Assembly: GCF_004011695.2 (NCBI RefSeq)
Contig: NC_082409.1
Location: 1,612,001 to 1,676,000 of the forward strand
From: Ascochyta rabiei
Lineage: Eukaryota; Ascomycota; Dothideomycetes; Pleosporales; Didymellaceae
Direction: 5' to 3'
DNA length: 64,000 nucleotides
A program made the position numbers and the translations under genes. The notes below the pieces were generated by a model. The model was not told the origin of the DNA. It searched no databases and worked only from the letters and a program-made list of their open reading frames with translations. This document shows positions 20,983-30,052 of this stretch, piece by piece. Position 1 is the first letter of the stretch. Each line of letters opens with the position of its first letter.

Positions 20983-21615
20983 GCACTATGCGGATAGAGA
21001 TCTGGTAAGCGAGAAGACGCCCGTTGGGATCGGTGAGGCTGGGGACGAGAGTTTGGCTGTCTTGGGGTCCGGACGTGCGCAAGTAGGTTTTAGACCAAGC
21101 TTCCCTGCTGCCCCGTGCTGGCCTTGCTGCTGCGGTTCCTGGCCATGCACCAGTGTAGCTGAGCACCAGAGCGACCTGCGTATCAGTACAGCAGCACTAT
21201 GCGGATAGAGATCTGGTGAGCGAGAAGACGCCCGTTGGGATCGGTGAGGCTGGGGACGAGAGTTTGGCTGTCTTGGGGTCCGGACGTGCGCAAGTAGGTT
21301 TTAGACCAAGCTTCCCTGCTGCCCTGTGCTGGCCTTGCTGCTGCGGTTCCTGGCCATGCACTGGTGTAGCTAAGCACTAGAGCAACCTGCGTGTTAGTAC
21401 AGCAGCACTATATAGATAGAGATCTAGTAAGTAAGAAGACGCCTGTTAGGATTAGTGAGGCTGGGGACGAGAGTTTGGCTGTCTGGGGGTCCGGACGTGC
21501 GTGAGTGGGTTTTGGACCGAGCTTCCCCGCTGCCCCGTGCTGGCCTTGCTGCTGCGGTTCCTGGCCATGCACCGGTGTAGCTGAGCACCAGAGCGACCTG
21601 CGTGTCAGTACAGCA
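20983..21615. repeat. Three-copy 211-bp tandem array with RIP-like decay
   Basis: Three head-to-tail copies beginning at 20983, 21194 and 21405, each 211 bp. Copies 1 and 2 are nearly identical. The differences I compared are transitions (C/T or G/A), and the first 60 bp of copy 3 are markedly AT-shifted (atatagatag for atgcggatag). No coding content is recognised; minus-strand open frames across the array repeat the same peptide and are not credible genes. Confidence 0.9.
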
Positions 21616-21771
21616 GCTGGCCTCGGTGGGTATCTCACGCCGCGTTGAATCCGTGCTTGTGTGCTGTGTAGTAGGGCTTCTTAGTGGGGTGACATGGTGT
21701 CGGACTCTTGAAACTAAACTTCTTCGTAATGTATATATTGAGGCTAGAATTATCAGCCTAAACAAGGTATA

Positions 21772-21831
21772 ACGTGTTTTATAAGCGAGCGCCGCGTACA
21801 AGCGAGCGCCGCACCCCACCAAGTTTGCGCA
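21772..21831 (+). repeat. Left terminal inverted repeat (60 bp)
   Basis: Starts ACGTGTTTTATAAGCGAGCG and pairs with 23623-23564 on the other strand with three mismatches, all transitions. Contains two copies of AAGCGAGCGCCGC separated by GTAC, likely transposase binding sites. Confidence 0.93.
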
Positions 21832-22199
21832 CCTCTCCTATCTCAACGTACAATGGCTTAACGCAGCGCTACTATATTAGCTTTAAATAAAGCAGATATC
21901 TAGCTTACTATCTTATCTATTAATTTCTATTAAATATAGAGTAATTGTAATGCTGCTGTTGTCTATAACATGTCTGAACAAACAATCTGCTGCTAACGCG
22001 CTAGCAAGCCTGCCTAACGTAATTGCTAACCTAACTTAAAGAAGTTAACCTAGATAGAAGAGGAGGTAATAGTCTAGTATATACTTGACTTAGACTAACG
22101 TAGATTTAGGCCTACGTACGCAGCTGTACGTGATATAGCTAATAAGCTACTAGCTGCGCGCAGTACAGGTCAGGTTAGCGTCTACTAGCTACGTAACTT

Positions 22200-22930
22200 T
22201 ATTAAGTGTACTAAGAGTCTTATAACGCGTTTTAACTAAGTGTATAATAGGCAGAAAGCCCTCTATAAGGATCTAGTCTTAATTAGCTACTAGTTTAAGC
22301 TTGTAGAGCAGACAAAGGCTAGGTACAGCATCTGCAATAATAACGTCTACAACTTTAATAAGGCTGGCTTTATAATAGGTAAGATTACAACTTAGCTTAT
22401 TATAACAGGGTTAGAGAGGAAAGGTAGGCCAAAAGCTGTTTAGCCTAGCAATCGCAAGTAGGTAACAGTTATTGCTGCAATTAACGCTGCTGGCTAGACA
22501 ATCCCACCCTTCCTTATCTTTGCTGGCTAATACTACTTGTCTGCCTGGTACAAGGAGGCAGAGATCCCACGCAACTGGGCAATTGCAGTCAGCAACAACA
22601 GCTAGACAACTAACAAGCTTGGAGTTAAGTAGCTAAAGCACTTTATTAAGCATACAGAGGCTTAGGTAGTAGGCACATATCGCCTGCTTATCCTTAACAG
22701 CTACAAGAGCTACTACTCTCTTAAATTTAAGCAGCTCTGTAAGAAGAACAACATCTACACGCTCTATATGCTGCCTTACTTATTACACCTACTACAGCCT
22801 CTTAACGTTAGCTGCTTCTTACTGTTAAAGCGCGCGTACAGTTGTAAGATTAAGAGCCTAATCTGCTACTACATTAACCACATTACTAAGCTTAAGTTTC
22901 TACTAGCGTTTAAGGCAGCCTTTAATTAAT
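22200..22930 (+). pseudogene. Transposase remnant, DDE1 (Fot1/pogo) catalytic region
   Basis: Readable conserved core of the dead transposase. The three positions where the family has catalytic Asp now read Asn: AAT at 22357-22359 (NFNKAGF for NFDE..GF), AAC at 22696-22698 (ILNSY for ILDGH) and AAC at 22804-22806 (QPLNV for QPLDV). Neighbouring Glu-to-Lys, Gly-to-Ser and His-to-Tyr changes are also single transitions. Multiple TAG codons interrupt the frame. Family knowledge supplies the ancestral residues; the present codons are seen directly. Confidence 0.88.
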
Positions 22931-23563
22931 TATTTACATTAGCTAATATCTACTTAGCTTTTTAAGGCGTAGGCCTTGTTCCCCTCTAGCTAGACGCTGT
23001 TCTATTAAAGCTAGACGTACAGCTCTGTACACCTTCTCCTGCTGCTCTTATAGAGACCCTCTAGGAGGCTTATACGCTAAACAACGTATATAAGCTTAAT
23101 ACTTAATTAATATTAATATATAATTATATATATTAGCATAAGAGCTTATTACCTACCTTAATTATTAAAGTAATTAATTAGCTTAAAAAGGGCGCTAAGG
23201 TAATAATACTCTCTGCTAAGCTAATAAGCGATTAGATTGCTAGCCTTAAGAAGGCTAATAAGGCAGTATTAGAGCAGAAATAACACAAGAAAAAGCGTAT
23301 ACAGAAGTAAGGAGTCTTAATAAAGAGAGCTAGCAAGGATATACTTGCTTAATATAAGGCTAATTAGCAGGTTGCTTGTAAAGAGCGTTAAGGAGGCAAG
23401 CAATCAGGCCTTAGCTGCCAGGCTCTTGCGCGCTGTACAAGGTGCAGAGAGACTAGTTATAACTTACGCACGTGTAAGAAAGATACTTTAGATACTGCTT
23501 AATCTACTCTATAATTGTCTAACTGTTATGTTATTACGTTGTTGAGATACACGCTTACAGATA

Positions 23564-23623
23564 TGTGCAAACCTGGTAGGGTGCGGCGCTCGCTTGTACG
23601 CGGCGCTCGCTTATAAAACACGT
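23564..23623 (-). repeat. Right terminal inverted repeat (60 bp)
   Basis: Reverse complement of the left TIR with three transition differences. Also carries the doubled AAGCGAGCGCCGC motif. Ends in CACGT next to a TA. Confidence 0.93.
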
Positions 23624-23728
23624 TATGCAATGCAACAAACATCTACCAACAATGCAAAGGGTATACAGATGCCAGGTCAAAACGCCACTATATTTTCACC
23701 ACCACCAACAACAACAACACCGCCCACT

Positions 23729-26392
23729 TCACGTAGGTCGACTTCCCACCCCCGTGGCTTTTCGAAAAATCCAGTGCCACCACCCTTCTCTCCCGCCCAA
23801 CACGCGCTCCAGCTCCTCGACCCGCTCGCACGCGTAGTCCACCTGCTTCTCAAACTCGTCCACAAAGTCTTCGACATCCTCGACTTTGCCACGCAGGGCA
23901 CTGATCTCGTACTCGAGCTTGGCGCTCACGTTGTCTAGCTCGCGCAGCGACGTGGTGAGCTGGGCGCGGTGGTTGGTCACGGCGGCGTGTGTGCTTTCTC
24001 GGAGTGCGTGGTACGTGTCGAGATGGGGGTAGTAGATGGATTCCAGCGTTTCAATGTCGGCGTCTGCTGCGGCGTCGAGATCGGCGATTTCTTTCAGGCG
24101 GAGCTTGACCCAGAACGAGTCTGTAGCGGAGAGGACGGCCAGGCGGTGGTGTAGGCGTTTCAGTTGTTCCGACTGCATGGCGTAGGCTGTTTGTCGTCTT
24201 TCCAGGGCTACAACAGACGTGTCCCGCGCTTCAGCCGCCTCTTCGTCCGGCTCGATCGTGGCGATGCTGGGCCATCCCAGGACGCTCTCTTCGGCAACGC
24301 TAAAGGAAAGGTGACGTGGCCACCAGTCATCGCTGTGCATGGTATCGTAGAGTTGCAGCTGGTCGGCGGACTGCGTACGGCGCAGGAGAGCAGGGAAAGA
24401 ACGGACTTCGTCAAGAGGTAGCGCCTCGTTTAGGTCGACGCCATGGTAGATGGACCCTGCGATGGAGGGTTCGGCTGTCGGTGGCTGTGTGGAGGCTTCT
24501 GATTCGGCAGTTGCCAGTTTTGAGCTTGATGACTCGGGCACGCCGTCAAGCGTAGATGTTGCCTTGCTCAATACAAAGTTGCTCGCAGAGTCTCGCGGAG
24601 TCTCGGTGAGGACCTTGGTAAAGGAGGGCTCGAGGTCTGTAGTGACACGTTGAGGCGACAATACAGACGAGAGCTCGTTGCCGTCCTCATAAACGCCATC
24701 CAAGTCGACTTGCTGCGAGATGCTGAGACCCGTCCGTGAGCCCTGGAGTTGCAGTCGACTGTGCTCGTCCTTTGAAAGCTTGGCGTGGCTGCGGAGACCA
24801 ACAGCGTCTTTGATGCGGTGGAAGCCGCGCTCAGGGCCGAGCTTTGCCTTGATGGCGGCACGCTTCGAGAATGGATCTCGGTCTCTCGCGTCTGTACCAT
24901 CGGGACTGAGCAGCTCTTTTTTGTGGTCTTCTTGCGTGGTCTCCCGCCTCTGCAGTTTAGGTTCGTCAAGCGTCGTCTGCCGCTTCAAAGGGTTCCGGCT
25001 ACGGTCTTGTGTTGGTGAAGTCGAGCCTGCCTCGTTGGGCAGGCGGTCGAACATGTCTCCGGTGGCTGTCTTTCGAGGCCTGCCGTGCCATAGCCACTTT
25101 GCATGGTCTCCGCGCACAAGCTCAACGAACCGATCAATGTCCACCGTCTCTACTTCAGCTATTCCATCCTTCTCACCAGCACCAACGATGCCCATCATCA
25201 TTTCACCTCCCTTGCCGCCAAGCTCAGCTACGGTCGACTTGAAGGCTCTCGGTACGCCCCAGCCGTCCTTGCTCGCAGCCTTTGCAGTCGCTCTGCGCAA
25301 CTTGTCGAGCGTCGGTCTGTCCAAACGCCGAGTCCGCGGTATGTGCTGAGTCTTCTGGAAATGCCCGATGCCCTTCTTGGTGCTTTCAATGTCGAAGACA
25401 TCTTTGGCGACTGGCGCATTGAGCGCGCTCAATCGATTGCGCGCGCCTATCAGCATACCCAGCAACGCGGCGACCGTGGTAGGACCAAGTATGCCATCGT
25501 GAGGCTCGACGGTGTAGTACTCGGCGCCAAACTCAACCCACCAGTCGTTGATAGCCTTTTCGGTGACGTCGCAGAGTAGACCGTCTGCATACTCAGACTC
25601 GAGCTTGCCAAACAAAACCAAAGCGACCTGACAAAGCTTCACGAGTTCGATGACGGCGCCGTTCAAAGGTATTTTTTCGCTAGTGCGGTATAGTTGATGG
25701 AACTTGGCCTGAGTGGCGCTGCTAGGGGGCTCGAGCTTGATTCCTAACCTACCTGAACAGCCCAGTCTCTTCAAGTTCTCGTTGACGATGAAGATTTCCC
25801 TATACTTTCGTGGATCGCCGCCAGGGGTTGGGATAACGGTCAAAGACGAAGGAAAGCCATTCAGATTGGTGATCATCAGGGTACCGTATGGCGTCTCACG
25901 CCTTCGTGCGTGATACTCGTCTAGTGACTTGAAATACAGCTGCATCTGCGGTGACCACTGTGCCTCGTCCGCAGGTACGCTTATTATGGTAGCCAGCACG
26001 GTATCTTCAGGGTTGCCGGTGTAGGTGGTAATGAGGAAGGTGGGATGTACTCGTGAGCAGGCCCATTGTTCGACTAGATATATCTCGTAGCCCTCAACCT
26101 TCTGTCGACGCGCAAGGACCGTGGTGTGAGGGTCGTCTTCCAGGTAGCGGGACGCTACCATGTCAGTCAAGACGAAGCGCTGGTGTCGAGTGGTTGGGAC
26201 TGGAGACTTGAGGCTCCCATCGTTCGACATGACATCGGCGGTCGACGTTCTAGTCCCGGTCTGAGGGCGCGATTGTGCTGTGGTGTGGCGGTCTAGAGAC
26301 ATTGGCGTTGTTTGCAGAGGCGGCGTTCGTCTGCGCAGCTCCTTCTCTGCAGTATTTGTACGCGACAAAGTGACATGTCCGTTCAGCGACAT
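23729..26392 (-). CDS. STB6-like (Sin3-binding-protein family) large fungal protein
   Basis: Single exon, 887 aa. After a basic Thr/Ser-rich N terminus, residues about 65-380 form one conserved block (RHQRFVLTDMVASRYLEDD, VEGYEIYLVEQWACSR, YGTLMITNLNGFPSSLTVIP, FGAEYYTVEPHDGILGP), which I match to the fungal STB2/STB6-like N-terminal domain. The middle is low-complexity and acidic. The last about 160 residues are helical with heptad-like Leu/Ile spacing (coiled coil) and end in a short WWHWIF segment. Family link: yeast Stb2/Stb6 were found as Sin3 interactors; a biochemical role is not established. The stop codon is only about 105 bp from the end of the Fot1-like transposon. Start chosen as the first ATG. 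Confidence 0.72.
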   Translation of the reverse strand: MSLNGHVTLSRTNTAEKELRRRTPPLQTTPMSLDRHTTAQSRPQTGTRTSTADVMSNDGSLKSPVPTTRHQRFVLTDMVASRYLEDDPHTTVLARRQKVEGYEIYLVEQWACSRVHPTFLITTYTGNPEDTVLATIISVPADEAQWSPQMQLYFKSLDEYHARRRETPYGTLMITNLNGFPSSLTVIPTPGGDPRKYREIFIVNENLKRLGCSGRLGIKLEPPSSATQAKFHQLYRTSEKIPLNGAVIELVKLCQVALVLFGKLESEYADGLLCDVTEKAINDWWVEFGAEYYTVEPHDGILGPTTVAALLGMLIGARNRLSALNAPVAKDVFDIESTKKGIGHFQKTQHIPRTRRLDRPTLDKLRRATAKAASKDGWGVPRAFKSTVAELGGKGGEMMMGIVGAGEKDGIAEVETVDIDRFVELVRGDHAKWLWHGRPRKTATGDMFDRLPNEAGSTSPTQDRSRNPLKRQTTLDEPKLQRRETTQEDHKKELLSPDGTDARDRDPFSKRAAIKAKLGPERGFHRIKDAVGLRSHAKLSKDEHSRLQLQGSRTGLSISQQVDLDGVYEDGNELSSVLSPQRVTTDLEPSFTKVLTETPRDSASNFVLSKATSTLDGVPESSSSKLATAESEASTQPPTAEPSIAGSIYHGVDLNEALPLDEVRSFPALLRRTQSADQLQLYDTMHSDDWWPRHLSFSVAEESVLGWPSIATIEPDEEAAEARDTSVVALERRQTAYAMQSEQLKRLHHRLAVLSATDSFWVKLRLKEIADLDAAADADIETLESIYYPHLDTYHALRESTHAAVTNHRAQLTTSLRELDNVSAKLEYEISALRGKVEDVEDFVDEFEKQVDYACERVEELERVLGGREGWWHWIFRKATGVGSRPT

Positions 26393-26939
26393 GACTGCGA
26401 CTGCGACTGCGGTTCCTGGCCAAGAGCATGCGATGCTCGGTGCGTATGCTGCACAATGCTACAAGGACACGCCGTTCATGGCGACAGCGCAGGCCGCAAG
26501 AGTGTCTGGCGGCCACCCGCTGGTCTGCGAGAGGAGGACGGTGAAGGTGGAATGCGCGGTGGTGTACACAGTCTATGCATGTTTCCAGCAAGCGAACACG
26601 ATGCGCGGCATCAGGGGCAGGGTGTTCGTGACGCGGGACGGTACGGAAGGTCTAGAGTGAGATCTGAGGTTTGGAGCTCGGCCGCGGCATGACGTGGGGA
26701 AGGAGCCACGACCGGCCACGCCAGCTATCGATATCGAAGCTCGACACGACTCTGCCAGCTACACCACGCCAGCAGGACAGCCATGGACCAGTGGCATGTG
26801 ATCTGCTGGCCAGACACACTCGACACACGCGACACACGCGGCACACGCGACACACAACCGACTGCCCGCTCCATCCTGTCCCCAACCACCGACGCTTCGG
26901 CATAGCGGTCAACGGCGGCAACTGGGCCGCACCTCCGCC
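26393..26939. promoter_or_regulatory. Divergent region between STB6-like (-) and RMD5 (+)
   Basis: About 550 bp shared by two divergent genes. It contains a short CGACACACG repeat (about 26815-26862). The plus-strand open frames at 26280-26692 overlap the STB6-like start and lack features, so I do not call them. Confidence 0.5.
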
Positions 26940-28292
26940 ATGGACGACCTCCGCGAGCAGATAGAGCTCCTCGAGAGCAGCGCAAACCTCTCCACCAGCA
27001 TCGGCGATGTGCAAAAGGCCATTGAAATGCTCACTGCGGCTCGCGAGAAGATTGCAGCGGGTATGTTTGCCCGTCGTGTCATACGCAAGCACAGCTAACC
27101 AGCACCGCGATAGACCCAGCAAAGGCCTCCCTGACGCTCGCAAAGCTGCAGGACCCCTTCAAGAAGACGATGGAATCGGCGCAGAAAGACTTGAAGCCCA
27201 TTTACTCAGGCCTGAACAAGTATGGTAAAGCGCTGGACAAGGTATGCAACACGACCATGCGTCCTGGAACGGTACCACTGCTCACAGTCTCCGCAGAAAT
27301 TCAAAGACAAGCCCCTCCCCAGCGCCGACAACGATGCTCTGTCTTCACATCCCTCCTTAATCAACCGGGCCATAGCTATGCATCTCCTTCGCGAAGGTCA
27401 GTTCGACGTAGCCTCCACCTTCGTCGAGGAGGCGCACCGACACCCGCCACACCCCGAGCCTACACTGAACACGCCGAACCCGCAGAGGACCGATTCATGG
27501 GAGCAGGACTTGGCAGAAGGGACGTTCAACTCGGAGAATCTCCAGCGGCAGTTCGCAGATATGTACCACATCTTGCATGAGCTACGCAACGAGAGGAATC
27601 TGGAGCCGGCGATCCAGTGGGCGCGAGAACGCAGCGATGTCCTCGAAGCGCGAGGCAGCAATCTCGAGTTTGAACTCTGCCGCCTCCAATTCGTATGCCT
27701 CTTCGTCCAGAACCAAGACGATTCCATGGACGACACACCTGCCGGCCCTCTTCGCGCCTGGTCCTATGCCCGACACGCTTTTGGCATGTTCTCTCAACGC
27801 TACGCGCGAGAAATCCAGCACCTCATGGGCGCCATGGCCTACTACGAGAATGTGGAAGACTCACCATACCAACGCTACTTTTACAACGACTCCGCCTGGG
27901 AAGAGGTGGCGCACTCCTTTAACCGCGAGTTTTGCTCTCTCCTCGGTCTCAGCGCAGACTCACCCCTGTTCATTGCTGCAACAGCCGGTGCCATTGCTCT
28001 GCCATATTTACTGAAGATGCAGAGTATCATGAAGGAGAGGAGGGCGGAATGGACAACGCAGAACGAACTACCCGTGGAGATTCCGCTACCGAGCACATAC
28101 CATTTCCACTCCATCTTCGTTTGCCCGGTCAGCAAAGAGCAGACCACAGACGCAAACCCACCCATGATGATGCCTTGCGGCCACGTCATTGCCAGCGAGT
28201 CACTGGACAAGATCTCTAAGGGTGCGCGCTTCAAGTGCCCCTACTGTCCAAACGAGAGCCATCCACGAGATGCCAAGAAAGTCGTGCTGTAG
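26940..28292 (+). CDS. RMD5: GID/CTLH E3 ubiquitin ligase subunit Rmd5 (Gid2)
   Basis: Three exons, 26940-27060, 27114-27241 and 27297-28292, with GTATGT/GTATGC donors and introns of 53 and 55 bp, giving 414 aa. The N-terminal helix (MDDLREQIELLESSANLS) leads into a LisH-CTLH-CRA region (HPSLINRAIAMHLLREGQFD, FADMYHILHELR, LEFELCRLQFVCLF, AYYENVEDSPYQRYF). The C terminus is a degenerate RING: CPVSKEQTTDANPPMMMPCG, HVI, then RFKCPYCP. This is the signature of Rmd5, which with Fyv10/Gid9 forms the catalytic core of the GID ligase that in yeast targets gluconeogenic enzymes when glucose returns. Start ATG at 26940 is the only one that gives the conserved N terminus. Confidence 0.95.
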
Positions 28293-28825
28293 AACAGACA
28301 TTGCAAGCAGAGTCCAGGGCCGATTGGGTACGTGGAGAATTATGACGAGGTTGGAAACCGGCTCAGGGCGATGGAGGCACTCATGAAACGTTACCGCGAA
28401 AGATTCGGACCTTGAATGTGCATAGGATAAGTCCTGGCGTTACGGGTGGGAACGGTGCTTTCGGTCTCTTTTTGGTTTGGGTGGAATTCAAGTACATTTC
28501 CTCCATACACTCTCTGCTCATTGATGCGAGCAAAGTACATAAAGCTATAAACATGCTATTACTTTCTACCTCTTCTTCGCGCGCCACGCTGCATTGAACG
28601 CTATCCAACGTCCGATCATGAAACATGATGCAAACCACCCAGTTGCAGGTTCGATGAGTTTTTTTGTTCGCCAATACATCTCCAACCCAACCACCGTACC
28701 GCCTTGACTCGCATACCCACCGACACAACTGAAACTAGCGATGAACGAATTTAGCGTGCTCGAGTTTTACAATTGGGGTGGATATTTACAGCTTAGTACG
28801 AGAGCTTTTCGTCAATCCAATACAA
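28293..28825. other. Intergenic, RMD5 3' region
   Basis: About 530 bp after the RMD5 stop. The first about 120 bases remain purine-rich and open in frame, suggesting 3' UTR. No gene recognised. Confidence 0.45.
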
Positions 28826-28907
28826 TCCGTTATGGTCTAGTGGCTAGGATACATCGCTCTCACCATCAAGTGCCGATGTGGCCGGGGTTCGATTCCCCGT
28901 GACGGAA
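28826..28907 (+). tRNA. tRNA-Glu (CTC) with short intron
   Basis: Acceptor stem TCCGTTA pairs with TGACGGA (28900-28906), with discriminator A at 28907. T arm CGGGG-TTCGATT-CCCCG is perfect. The anticodon stem CATCG pairs with CGATG around loop CT-CTC-A..C, U33 before CTC. Between position 37 and 38 lie 10 extra bases (28863-28872 region, CCATCAAGTG), read as an intron just 3' of the anticodon. TAGTGGCTAGG is the usual Glu D loop. Confidence 0.9.
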
Positions 28908-30052
28908 GCCTTCTTTCCTGCTCTGCAGGAGTACCTGGGATCTTGTGGTCGTGCGTGGTGGATAGGGGGTGATGTGAAGGAGATTTTTTTGAGGGGCGGG
29001 ACAGGGGCGGCCCCACATTAAATCATGTTTTGAACCTAGTAGTGCTGTAGTGTCTTTTGCTTTTCCCGCGACGGCGCTTTTTGTGGAACTTTTCCTTTGC
29101 GAGGTTGGGAATGAGATGGTGGTGGTGGTTGTGGGTGGGTGGTGTTGCATCTGGTGAAGTGCGGTGTCTCCCCCCTTCTCTATTTGAGGATGTGGATAGA
29201 TACACCTCACCGCACTCGCACTGTATTACTGCGGCAACAAGCTTACACAGTTGTATGACAATCCAGCACCGTGTAAGAAACCCCACCAAATACTCGAAGT
29301 CCAACATGACCAGAACATGTCAATTTCTTGGTATTTATCTATCTCCTCCCTACTCAGAAAGCCTCATACTACCCATGCTTCCTCCCCCAAGCCCTAGATC
29401 GATCTAAGCACTCACAAGCCCCAGGCGCAATTTGGCGGGCATCGGATTCTATCCGTCGAGAAAACTGCAAAACGAAGACCACTACTTCAGTGCGGAACCG
29501 GCCTTCCTAACGCCTCGCATCGCATGTTATGCCAAAGTAAGCACAAAGCCCCAAATTATGTGTCGTAGGGCATAAGCAAGAAAACAGCCCCAAACTCCCA
29601 GCAAATGATGTAGTATGGATGCGGATATTGCAGCTGAAGCAAAAAGGTTTTTGGGTGCTGTCCATCGAATGACAGCTTGTGTTGTACAATTTCTTTGTAG
29701 GACGAAAAGTAACGACGAAAGTGGCGTAGATATCGTGGAACAGTATTGATGGGGTCGACGTGGGCCTAGCGAAAGGAACGTCGTGCGCATCGAAGCTGAT
29801 AGACGGGACCGGCCGTGCGTGGACGACGCAAACTTTTAGTGAGGCAGTCTGGTGGGCTGCTGAATCACCAAAAGTCAGCTATCCGCGAATGCGAATACAA
29901 CTTTTGTACAAAGCAAGGCAAGAACCTTCGCTTACATGAACAGGTTCACTCTCAGAGCTGACGGAAGTGATAGTCCTTTACTGTTTTGGAGATCTGCCTC
30001 AAGTCAGCAGCTGCATGCAGATGGAGATGTCTACAACTATGACTGCTGAAAC
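28908..30052. other. Intergenic, no gene recognised
   Basis: About 1.1 kb between tRNA-Glu and the RPB1 stop. A T-rich tract follows at about 28983. Small frames on both strands have no features. The right end is presumably RPB1 3' UTR. Confidence 0.5.

Larger units (their letters stand above)
21772..23623 (+). mobile_element. RIP-inactivated Fot1/pogo-type (Tc1/mariner superfamily) DNA transposon
   Basis: 1852 bp bounded by 60-bp terminal inverted repeats and flanked by TA at 21770-21771 and 23624-23625, the expected target-site duplication. The interior is AT-rich and filled with TAG/TAA, but one + strand frame still shows the transposase core: [34 protein letters not shown] and LLHLLQPLNV, in the order of DDE1/Fot1 enzymes. 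Most stops are TAG at sites where the family has Trp or Gln, as expected from G-to-A and C-to-T changes. Size matches Fot1-like elements. Not mobile by itself; its TIRs could still be recognised by a related active copy. Confidence 0.92.

Noticed and set aside
21424..21822. 132-codon minus-strand frame across the tandem array and left TIR
   Set aside because: It spans repeat units and a transposon end, so it cannot be one conserved gene.
26280..26692. Two 126-codon plus-strand frames overlapping the STB6-like start
   Set aside because: They overlap a conserved gene on the other strand, in two competing frames, without features.
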